A stretch of DNA of 16,667 nt from JBFGWM01 sp041588495 (GTDB taxonomy: Bacteria > Pseudomonadota > Gammaproteobacteria > Pseudomonadales > JBFGWM01): the NCBI GenBank assembly GCA_041588495.1, contig JBFGWM010000031.1:1-16667 (forward strand). The letters are read 5' to 3'. Below are positions 5,552-12,767 of the stretch, one piece after another (the first letter of the stretch is position 1; each line of letters begins with the position of its first letter). The notes below the pieces were generated by a model that saw nothing but the letters and a program-made list of their open reading frames with translations, made no database searches and was not told where the DNA came from. The position numbers and the translations under genes are program-made.

Positions 5552-7246
5552 ATGCTGAAAATCGGCATCATCGATGACGACTCCGAGGACTACGTGATCC
5601 TGCGCGAGTTCCTGCGCGACGTGGATTCGGGGTTCGAGATCGAGCATCTCAGGAATTATGACGACGGCCTGCTTGCGGCAAAGTCCCAGGCCCATAGCGC
5701 CTATCTGGTCGACTACCGGCTCGGTTCGGATAACGGCCTCGACCTGATCGCCGAGGCCATCGGTTCCGGTTGCCGCCGGCCGATGGTGCTGGTGACCGGC
5801 TTCGACGACCCCACCCTCGGCAAACGCGCGCTGCAGGCGGGCGCCGCCGACTTCGTGCCCAAGGAAGAGGCCTCGCCGAGCCTGCTGGTGCGGGTCCTGT
5901 CCCACGCGCTGGAACGGGCCCGTCTGCAGGAGCAGCTCGACCGCTACTCGGGTCACGACGCCCTCACCGGGCTGGCCAACCGCTCCCTGTTCCAGCATCA
6001 CTGCGCGCGCGCGATCGCGCGGGCCATGCGCGCCAGGAGCATGTTCGCGGTGATCTACGTCGACCTTGATCACTTCAAGGAGATCAACGACACCCTCGGC
6101 CACGCCTGTGGCGACCAGCTGCTGATCAAGGCCGCGCGCCGCCTGCAGGGGAGCGTGCGCCAGGAGGACGTGGTCGCGCGCCTGGGCGGTGACGAGTTCT
6201 GCCTGCTCGCCGAGGGTCTGAAGTCCCTGGAGGACGCGGAGACGGTTGCCGCCAAGCTGACCGATTCACTGACCACGCCGGTCACCCTCGACGGTCACGA
6301 GGCGCAGGTCAGCGCCAGCGTCGGGGTTGCCGTGTGGCCGGACCACGGCAGCACGGTCGCCGACCTCACCCGCAAGGCGGACGCCGCCATGTACACGGCC
6401 AAGCGCCACGGCCGCAACGATTACCGGATCTTCAGGCCGGAAATGGCCGCGCTCGCCGACCGCTCCGAGAAGCTTTGCGCCAACCTGCCGGAAGCCATCG
6501 CCGGCAACCGCCTGCAGCTCGGTTACATCCCGCGCCGCGACCTGCCCAGTGGCCGCCTCACCGGCCTTATGGTCATACCCGCGTGGCGCGTGGAACCGGA
6601 CCGCGCCATCTGCGGACGCGAACTGCTGAACCTCGCCGAGGAATCCGACGCCAGCCAGCTGCTCGCCACCTGGCTGATCAACCGCCTTTGCGACGAGCTC
6701 CGTGAACTGCGTGACGAAGCCAGCCTCGACGGCCTTCACGTGTGCATCCAGGGCAACGCGGGACTGCTGCGCAGCCAGCGCTTTCACGACGCGTTGCGCG
6801 CTGCCGGCGAGGGCCGCATGCTGCAGGACTTCTGCCTGGAGATTGCCGTTCGCGAGTGCGAACTGCACGAGATGGCGGATGACGAGAAACGCGTCATCCA
6901 CGAGCTGGACGTGGTCGGCGCGCGCCTGGTGATCGACGAATTCGGCGAGCGCTACTCGGCCCTGCCGCTGCTGATGCACTACCCGGTTGCGGCGCTCGAG
7001 ATCCACCGCCATTTCATCAACCGGCTGGGACAGGATCCCCACGCACCCACCATCGTCGAGGGACTGGTGCTGTTGGCCCACCACCTCGGGCTGCGGGTGA
7101 TCGGCTGCGGCCCCGTCACCGCGCAGAACCTGGAGTTGCTGCGTGGTACCGGGTGCGACGAATACGAGGACCTGGAAACGGTCGACCCGCTCCCGGCGGT
7201 GGAACTGGCGCCGATCCTGGCGCGCGCAGCGGATTCCCCCGGCTAA
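5552..7246 (+). CDS. REC-GGDEF response regulator (diguanylate cyclase) with degenerate EAL-like domain
   Basis: The protein is 564 residues from the ATG at 5552; CGGAG lies 11 bases upstream, and the longer upstream frame overlaps the preceding gene. Residues 1-115 are a receiver with Asp8-Asp10, phosphoacceptor Asp54 and Lys104. Residues about 130-295 are a GGDEF domain with DALTGLANR (136-144), DLDHFKEIND (171-180), an intact GGDEF motif (212-216) and an RxxD inhibitory site (Arg203-Asp206). It should make c-di-GMP under product inhibition. Residues about 310-550 follow the EAL fold pattern, but the catalytic positions are lost: the EAL motif is replaced by LMVIPAW (339-345), the DDFG loop is DEFG (462-465), the LKIDRSF motif is LEIHRHF, and EGVET is CGPVT. 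This domain cannot be an active phosphodiesterase and may bind ligand or partners. It ends 6 bases from the convergent fliI stop. By context it could be the c-di-GMP output linked to the neighbouring HsbA switch. Confidence 0.92.
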   Translation: MLKIGIIDDDSEDYVILREFLRDVDSGFEIEHLRNYDDGLLAAKSQAHSAYLVDYRLGSDNGLDLIAEAIGSGCRRPMVLVTGFDDPTLGKRALQAGAADFVPKEEASPSLLVRVLSHALERARLQEQLDRYSGHDALTGLANRSLFQHHCARAIARAMRARSMFAVIYVDLDHFKEINDTLGHACGDQLLIKAARRLQGSVRQEDVVARLGGDEFCLLAEGLKSLEDAETVAAKLTDSLTTPVTLDGHEAQVSASVGVAVWPDHGSTVADLTRKADAAMYTAKRHGRNDYRIFRPEMAALADRSEKLCANLPEAIAGNRLQLGYIPRRDLPSGRLTGLMVIPAWRVEPDRAICGRELLNLAEESDASQLLATWLINRLCDELRELRDEASLDGLHVCIQGNAGLLRSQRFHDALRAAGEGRMLQDFCLEIAVRECELHEMADDEKRVIHELDVVGARLVIDEFGERYSALPLLMHYPVAALEIHRHFINRLGQDPHAPTIVEGLVLLAHHLGLRVIGCGPVTAQNLELLRGTGCDEYEDLETVDPLPAVELAPILARAADSPG

Positions 7247-7258
7247 CCCCGGTCAGCC
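7241..7258. repeat. Near-perfect palindrome spanning two convergent stop codons
   Basis: GGCTAACC and GGTCAGCC flank CC. The arms pair at 7 of 8 positions on the plus strand, and at all 8 on the minus-strand RNA if one G-U pair is allowed. The TAA of the GGDEF gene (7244-7246) and the stop of fliI (7255-7253 on the minus strand) both lie inside the arms. No T-run follows on either side, so it would be a hairpin at both mRNA ends rather than a classic intrinsic terminator. Confidence 0.35.
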
Positions 7259-8641
7259 CTGGCCCACCTGCGGCACGCCCGCGCGGGGCTGCTGCGTGGC
7301 CGGCGGCTGGTGGGTCGGGATGAGGATATTGCGCAACCCCTGGATGCTTTCCTCGAAGCGCGCACAGTCATTGAAATCCTGCTGCAGGAAGCGCCGCATT
7401 TCCGGCATCCGCTCGATCGCGTAATCGGTTTCCGGATCGCTGCCCGCCGCATAGGCGCCCACGTGGATCAGGTCGCGCGACTGCTCGTAGCGGGAGTAGA
7501 CCTGCCGGAAACGCTGCGAGGCCTGCAGGTGTTCCCGGGTGACCACGTAGGGCATCGCACGACTGATGGAGCCCTCCACGTCGATGGCCGGGTAATGGCC
7601 CTCGTCCGCCAGGCGCCGGTCGAGCACCACGTGTCCGTCGAGGATCGCCCGCGCGGCGTCCGCGATGGGGTCCTGCTGGTCGTCGCCCTCGGTGAGCACC
7701 GTGTAGAACGCGGTAATGGAACCGCCACCCTTGTCGGCATTCCCGGCCCGCTCCACCAGTTGCGGGATGCGCGCGAACACCGAGGGCGGGTAGCCCTTGG
7801 TGGCCGGCGGCTCGCCGACCGCCAGGGCCAGTTCGCGCTGGGCCTGGGCGAAACGCGTCAGGGAGTCCATCAGCAGCAGCACGTTCTTGCCCTGGTCGCG
7901 GTAATACTCGGCGATGCGCGTCGCGACCACCGCCGCGCGCAGGCGCAACAGGGGCGACTCGTCCGCCGGGGAGGCAACCACTACGGCGCGACGCAGACCC
8001 TGCTCGCCGAGGATCTGCTCGATGAATTCCTTGACCTCCCGACCCCGCTCGCCGACCAGTCCGACCACCGTGACGTCGGCGGCGGTGAACTTGGCCATCA
8101 TGCCCAGCAGCATGCTCTTGCCCACGCCGCTGCCGGCGAACAGGCCGAGGCGTTGCCCGCGGCCAACGGTGAACATGGAATTGATGGCACGCACGCCGAC
8201 GTCCAGGGGTTCGTGGATCGGGTTGCGCTTCAGAGGGTTGATGACCTCCGCCTGCAGGGTCACCGTCTCGCGGCAGCCGAGGTCACCGAGGCCGTCCAGG
8301 GGACGCCCGGAACCGTCCACCACGCGCCCCAGCAATTCGTCGCCGACCGGGATCAGGTTGATCTGCTCGCTGGGCACCACCCGCGCGCCGGGACGCAGGC
8401 CCTCCACGTTGCCGGCCGGCATCAGGTACAGCTTGCCGCCGGAGAAACCGACCACCTCGGCATCGACCTCGCGTCCGGATTCGAGGATCACCCGGCAGTG
8501 GCGACCCACCGGGATCTCGCATCCGGCCGCCTCCAGGGTCAGGCCCACCATGCGCGTGATGCGCCCCTGGACCACCGGTGGCGAGGTTTCCGCCACGTGG
8601 GCGGCGCGAGCGCGCATGCGCGCGGCGATGGAGTCGGTCAC
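7253..8641 (-). CDS. fliI: Flagellum-specific ATPase FliI
   Basis: This 462-residue F1-beta-like ATPase energises the flagellar type III export apparatus at the base of the MS ring. The P-loop GSGVGKS is at residues 170-176, the catalytic glutamate is Glu198 (GLVGERGREV), and the Walker B Asp259 is in LLLMDS. The N-terminal beta-barrel (about 20-100) and the C-terminal domain are both present. The last roughly 20 residues form a Pro/Gln-rich tail. The start codon is GTG at 8641, overlapping the fliH TGA as GTGA, which suggests translational coupling with its partner FliH. Downstream, instead of fliJ, a convergent regulator gene ends 6 bases away, so any read-through transcript would be antisense to three genes before reaching fliJ. 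Confidence 0.97.
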   Translation of the reverse strand: MTDSIAARMRARAAHVAETSPPVVQGRITRMVGLTLEAAGCEIPVGRHCRVILESGREVDAEVVGFSGGKLYLMPAGNVEGLRPGARVVPSEQINLIPVGDELLGRVVDGSGRPLDGLGDLGCRETVTLQAEVINPLKRNPIHEPLDVGVRAINSMFTVGRGQRLGLFAGSGVGKSMLLGMMAKFTAADVTVVGLVGERGREVKEFIEQILGEQGLRRAVVVASPADESPLLRLRAAVVATRIAEYYRDQGKNVLLLMDSLTRFAQAQRELALAVGEPPATKGYPPSVFARIPQLVERAGNADKGGGSITAFYTVLTEGDDQQDPIADAARAILDGHVVLDRRLADEGHYPAIDVEGSISRAMPYVVTREHLQASQRFRQVYSRYEQSRDLIHVGAYAAGSDPETDYAIERMPEMRRFLQQDFNDCARFEESIQGLRNILIPTHQPPATQQPRAGVPQVGQG

Positions 8642-9540
8642 AGTGGTTCGTCCCCGGGTTCGTCATCGGTCGGGTCTGCCGGCGATTCGCTTCCGGCATC
8701 GTCCGCAACCTCCGGAAACACGTCCGCGGGATCCTCGAAATCGATCGACTCCTTTGCAGCGGAAGCTGCGGAGCGGGCGGCCGCGGCGGCCGTCTCCATG
8801 TCACTTTCCGAGGGGGTCTCGTAGCGCTTGCGCACCAGTTCGGAGACCACGTCGTCGAAACGCTCGCCGACCGTGAAGTCGACCAGGCTCTGCTCGTTCT
8901 CGACGTGTACGCCGCCGGGCTGGATGGCCGGGTCCGGCACCAGTTGCCAGTCCCCGTCGATGGCCGCGCCGGACGCTTCCAGGTTATCGAGGTCCGCCGG
9001 GTTGACCCGCAGGCGCAGCCGCTTGCTGCCCTCCGGCAGGGCCTGAACGGCCTCGTGGACGATGGTGGAAATCTGCGAGGAGTCGGCGATCAGCTCACGC
9101 TGCACCACCGCGCGCGCCACGCGGACCACGAGTTCAACCAGCGCCGCCTCCAGGTCACGTTCCTCGTCCGCGGCCGGCTGCACCAGTTTGGCGGTAATCT
9201 GCGCAAGCCGGTCGGCCTGGGCGCGCAGTTCCTTGAGGCCCGCCTCGCGGCCTTCCTTCTGCCCCGCCTCGAGACCCTCGAGGCGCCCCTCCTCGTGTCC
9301 GTCACGACGGGCGGCCTCGCGAATCTCCTCGATCTGTTCCGCGGTCAGCGGCTCGACGGCAAGATCCTCGGTTTCCACGGGAGGCCGCGAACCGCCGCCC
9401 ACCACGTGCTCGCCGTGGATGGCCGGAAGTTCCCATTTTTCGTAGGCGCTGAGTTGGCCCGCGGGAATGCGTTGTCCACGCTTTCCCTTGGCCTCCCTGG
9501 CTTCCCTGGCTTCCTTGGATTCAGTGGTCTCGTCGGTCAT
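8638..9540 (-). CDS. fliH: Flagellar export ATPase regulator FliH
   Basis: This 300-residue protein is the FliI-binding peripheral stalk of the export apparatus. An N-terminal segment with Trp36 (AYEKWELP) fits the conserved tryptophan region that anchors FliH to FliN/FlhA. A run of glycines at every fourth residue, at 81, 85, 89, 93, 97 and 101, is the GxxxG helix-packing repeat that marks FliH. Residues about 120-240 match the FliH/YscL C-terminal domain that binds FliI. After residue 240 there is an extra tail of about 60 residues, first Ala-rich, then strongly acidic (many Asp/Glu/Pro), not expected in typical FliH. The ATG at 9540 lies 48 bases after the fliG stop, and the stop overlaps the GTG of fliI. 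The start has only a weak ribosome binding site. Confidence 0.93.
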   Translation of the reverse strand: MTDETTESKEAREAREAKGKRGQRIPAGQLSAYEKWELPAIHGEHVVGGGSRPPVETEDLAVEPLTAEQIEEIREAARRDGHEEGRLEGLEAGQKEGREAGLKELRAQADRLAQITAKLVQPAADEERDLEAALVELVVRVARAVVQRELIADSSQISTIVHEAVQALPEGSKRLRLRVNPADLDNLEASGAAIDGDWQLVPDPAIQPGGVHVENEQSLVDFTVGERFDDVVSELVRKRYETPSESDMETAAAAARSAASAAKESIDFEDPADVFPEVADDAGSESPADPTDDEPGDEPL

Positions 9541-9588
9541 GATCGCTGCAGCGCCTTGAGGTCACGGGGCGCCGGGTGCGCCCGGACC

Positions 9589-10605
9589 TCAGAGCATCTC
9601 TTCCCCGCCCTTGCCACCGAGGGTGATCTCGCCGGCATCGGCCATGCGCCGCGCGATGGCGAGGATTTCCTTTTGCGCGCCTTCCACCTCGCTGACCTTG
9701 ACCGGGCCCTTGGCCTCGAGGTCGTCGCGCAGGAGTTCCGCGGCGCGCTTCGACATGTTGCCGAAGATCTTCTCGCGCACCGGCTCGTCGGCGCCCTTGA
9801 GGGCCAGCACCAGGGTCTCCGAGGAGATCTCCCGCATCAGGGCCTGGATGCCGCGGTCGTCGACGTCGATGAGGTTGTCGAAGACGAACATCAGGTCCTC
9901 GATCTGGTTGCCGAGTTCCTCGTCGACTTCCTTCAGCTGTTCCATCAGCTGCGCCTCGACCGAGGTGTCGATGAAGTTCATGATGTCGGCCGCGACCTTG
10001 ACGCCACCGATGGCCGCGGACTTGGTGCCGCCCTTGCCGGAGAACTGTTTCTCAAGAACCTTGTTGAGCTCGGCGAGCGCTTCCGGCTGCACGGATTCGA
10101 GACGCGCGATGCGCTGGATGAGGTCCATGCGGGTGTTTTCCGGCAACACTGAGAGCACCTCGCCGGACTGGTCCGCGTCGAGGTAGGACAGCACGATGGC
10201 CTGGATCTGCGGGTGCTCGTAGCGCACCACGTCGGCAACCGCCTTGGCGTCCATCCACTTCAGGGTATCGAGCCCCTGGGTGTTGCCGCCAATCAGGATG
10301 CGGTCGATCATGCCCCCGGCTTTTTCCTCGCCGAGGGCCTCGTTGAGCATGTTGCGGATGTAACTGTCGGCGCCGACGCCGAGCCCGGTCTCCTCGCCCA
10401 CCATCTCCACGAAGTTGGTGACCACGGACTCCATCTGGTCCTTGGTCACGTCATGGACGGTGGCCATGGCGGCGCCAACCTTCTGGACCTCCTTGGGCCC
10501 GAGGTGGCGGAGCACGTTGGCGGCCTCCTTTTCGCCCAGGGACATGAGCAGTACGGCGGCCTGTTCCACCTTGCTCAGTTCAGGGGCGCGATCCTTCTCA
10601 CTCAT
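9589..10605 (-). CDS. fliG: Flagellar motor switch protein FliG
   Basis: FliG (338 residues) couples the stator to rotor rotation and mounts the C ring on FliF. The N-terminal domain binds the FliF tail. EHPQ (130-133) in the middle domain is the FliM contact, the Gly200-Gly201 hinge precedes the second linker, and MFVF (239-242) opens the C-terminal motor domain. Torque-generating charged residues are kept: Lys270, Arg287, Asp294, Asp295 and, at the last position, Lys303 where E. coli has Arg297. Length is close to the usual 330-340. The ATG at 10605 overlaps the fliF stop by eight bases (ATGAGTGA), so the two ring proteins are probably translationally coupled. Confidence 0.97.
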   Translation of the reverse strand: MSEKDRAPELSKVEQAAVLLMSLGEKEAANVLRHLGPKEVQKVGAAMATVHDVTKDQMESVVTNFVEMVGEETGLGVGADSYIRNMLNEALGEEKAGGMIDRILIGGNTQGLDTLKWMDAKAVADVVRYEHPQIQAIVLSYLDADQSGEVLSVLPENTRMDLIQRIARLESVQPEALAELNKVLEKQFSGKGGTKSAAIGGVKVAADIMNFIDTSVEAQLMEQLKEVDEELGNQIEDLMFVFDNLIDVDDRGIQALMREISSETLVLALKGADEPVREKIFGNMSKRAAELLRDDLEAKGPVKVSEVEGAQKEILAIARRMADAGEITLGGKGGEEML

Positions 10606-12322
10606 CGGCGTTGATCATCTGCTTGACCACCTGGGCGACCCGTCCGGGATTCTCGGACACCAGGCCCTTGATGGCATTGAGTTGTGCCTCGTAGCCCTCT
10701 TCGGGCCGTGGCAGCAGCACATCCGGGCTACCGCTGAGTGTAACCTGATCGGAAGACATGTCTCCACGCTCACCGCCCAGCCCCTCTGCGCCGCCGAGTC
10801 CGCCCATGCCACCCGCCCCGGCACCGGCCGCCGCGGTCGCCGCGGTGCCGGCCTCGGCCAGGTTCTTCATGATCGGGCGCAGCACCGCGAACACCAGCAG
10901 CAGGACGAACAGTGCCCCCAGTGCCTGTTTGACCACGTTCCAGAACCAGGGTTGCTCCCAGATCGGCGGCGGCGGCAGTTCCTCCAGTGCGGTGGGCGCC
11001 GCGAACGCCGAGTTGATGACGTTGACGCTGTCGCCGCGAGCCGGATCATAGCCGACCGCGTCCTTGACCAGCGCGGTGACGCGGGCGATCTCTTCCGGGG
11101 TCCACTCGCGGCGCGACCCCTTGGCGCCCTCGCCCTCCTTGAGGTTGTCGAGCACCACCGCGACGCTCAGACGCCGTACCTTGCCGGTCTCGTGGCGGGT
11201 GTGGCTGATGGTGCGGTCCAGCTCGTAGTTCTTGGTGACCTGCTCGACCTCGCGCATGCCCGGACCGCCGTCAGCGGCACCCGCGCCGGCCGCAGCCGTA
11301 CCCTCGGCGACCTCCGGTACCGTGGAACCGCCCGGGGGCTGGTTGGCCAGGGCGCCAGGAATGCCACCCGCGGCGGCTCCGCCGGCGAGGCGGGACTCGC
11401 CCACGATCTGCTCGCTGCGTACCGCCGGCAGGTCCGGGTTGAACTGTTCCGCGGTCTGCTCGACCACGGTGAAGTCGATGTCTGCGGTCACCTCGGCGCG
11501 GAAATGCTCGTGGCCGACGACCGGCGCGAGGATGCTCTGGATGCGCGTGGTCAGCACCTCCTCGTAGCGGCGGGTGTACTCGAACTGCTTGGAGGCCATG
11601 ACCATGTTACTGGCCTCGTCCTCATCGGGCGACAGCAGCTGGCCCCGCTGGTCGACCACGGTCACCGACTTGCGGTCCATCTCTGGAATGCTGTTGGCGA
11701 CCAGGTTCATGATGCCCAGCACCCGGCTGGGCTCCAGGCGCATACCGGGATAGAGATCCACCAGCACCGAGGCGGTGGGTTTGCGATTGTCACGCACGAA
11801 CACCGAGCGCCCCGGAATGGCGATGTGCACGCGGGCGTTCTTGACGCCGTGCATGCCGCCGATGGTACGTGCCAATTCACCTTCGAGGCCACGGCGATAG
11901 CGCGCGGTCTCGATGAACTGGCTGGTGCCGAGACCCTGGTCCCGGTCGAGCATCTCGAGCCCCACGCGGCTGTCCAGCTTGACGTCGGCAGCCGCCAGCT
12001 TGAGGCGGATGTCCTGCAGTTTCTCGGCGGGCACCAGCACGTTGCCGGAACCCGGGTCGATCCGGTACTGGATGTTGTGCTGGCGCAGCACCTCGATGAC
12101 CTGGTTGGCGTCACCCGGTGCGAGCCCGGGCGCCAGGGGCTGGTAGGTCGGCTCCTGGGACCACAGCACCACCGCGAAGCCGATGGCCACGCTGGCCGCG
12201 AGGCCGATCATCAGGCCCACCTGGCGCAGGATGGTCAGTCCGCTGAATCCCTCGACGAGCGGGCTGCCCGGTGCTGCCGGCAGTCCGGCCCCACCCTCTC
12301 CCGCTGTTGCTGCTCCTGCCAT
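10598..12322 (-). CDS. fliF: Flagellar MS-ring protein FliF
   Basis: FliF (574 residues) assembles into the MS ring in the inner membrane, the base on which the motor and export gate are built. Two transmembrane helices are visible, about residues 33-54 and 462-483, flanking the periplasmic ring-building domains (about 55-450). Residues 310-358 are a Gly/Ala/Pro-rich low-complexity insertion within the beta-collar part, where family members vary. The cytoplasmic tail is Gly/Ala-rich (490-520) and ends in the conserved FliG-binding segment (about 543-574). The ATG at 12322 is preceded by GGGAG ten bases upstream, 28 bases after the fliE stop. The family is usually 550-600 residues, so length is normal. 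Confidence 0.97.
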   Translation of the reverse strand: MAGAATAGEGGAGLPAAPGSPLVEGFSGLTILRQVGLMIGLAASVAIGFAVVLWSQEPTYQPLAPGLAPGDANQVIEVLRQHNIQYRIDPGSGNVLVPAEKLQDIRLKLAAADVKLDSRVGLEMLDRDQGLGTSQFIETARYRRGLEGELARTIGGMHGVKNARVHIAIPGRSVFVRDNRKPTASVLVDLYPGMRLEPSRVLGIMNLVANSIPEMDRKSVTVVDQRGQLLSPDEDEASNMVMASKQFEYTRRYEEVLTTRIQSILAPVVGHEHFRAEVTADIDFTVVEQTAEQFNPDLPAVRSEQIVGESRLAGGAAAGGIPGALANQPPGGSTVPEVAEGTAAAGAGAADGGPGMREVEQVTKNYELDRTISHTRHETGKVRRLSVAVVLDNLKEGEGAKGSRREWTPEEIARVTALVKDAVGYDPARGDSVNVINSAFAAPTALEELPPPPIWEQPWFWNVVKQALGALFVLLLVFAVLRPIMKNLAEAGTAATAAAGAGAGGMGGLGGAEGLGGERGDMSSDQVTLSGSPDVLLPRPEEGYEAQLNAIKGLVSENPGRVAQVVKQMINADE

Positions 12323-12350
12323 GATCTATCCGCTCCCGTCAGTCCGCCGT

Positions 12351-12695
12351 TCAGACCGGCATGTTCATGATGTCCTGGTAGGCCTGCACCAGCTTGTTGC
12401 GCACCTGGGTCATGGCCTGGAAGGACACACTGGCCTTCTGCACCGCCACCATCACCTCGGGCAGGTCGACGCCGGGTTCACCGACCTCGAAGCGCCGCGC
12501 GAGGTCGCCGGCGTGCATCTGGGTCTCGTTCACCTTGTTCACCGCTCCCTTCAGCATATCGCCAAAGCTGGGTGCATCGGGCTTCGCATCCGGGGGCGTC
12601 GCGCCCGGCAGGGGCGTGCCCACCTTGGATTGCATTTCGGCCTGCAGGGATCGCATCTGCATGAGTACGCGGTTGATGTCGATGCGGTCGGTCAT
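12351..12695 (-). CDS. fliE: Flagellar hook-basal body protein FliE
   Basis: FliE (114 residues) connects the MS ring to the proximal rod and is the first rod protein exported. The C-terminal half carries the family signature: LPEVMVAVQKA, VSFQ, VRNKLVQAYQDIMNMPV. The N-terminus, as usual, is variable. AGGAG nine bases before the ATG at 12695 is a good ribosome binding site. It follows fleR with a 62-base gap. I found no convincing -24/-12 site immediately upstream, so it may be read from the fleS promoter. Confidence 0.97.
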   Translation of the reverse strand: MTDRIDINRVLMQMRSLQAEMQSKVGTPLPGATPPDAKPDAPSFGDMLKGAVNKVNETQMHAGDLARRFEVGEPGVDLPEVMVAVQKASVSFQAMTQVRNKLVQAYQDIMNMPV

Positions 12696-12750
12696 GTCGG
12701 CTTGCTCCTGGATACAGTGTCAACGTGTTGCTTGTTGCGATTCGGTGCGT

Positions 12751-12767
12751 GCCGGGTTCAACCCGGC
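12751..12767 (-). other. Hairpin with the fleR stop codon in its loop
   Basis: On the minus strand GCCGGGT and ACCCGGC (7 bp, perfect) flank TGA, and that TGA is the fleR stop codon (12760-12758). No T-run follows, so it is not a standard intrinsic terminator. It lies between fleR and fliE and may protect or process the mRNA, or lower read-through from the regulators into the structural genes. Confidence 0.4.

Noticed and set aside
12696..12760. Search for a dedicated sigma54 promoter of fliE
   Set aside because: GG-N10-GC spacings here arise from the hairpin at the fleR stop and lack the TTGC and GGCAC elements. No convincing promoter was seen.
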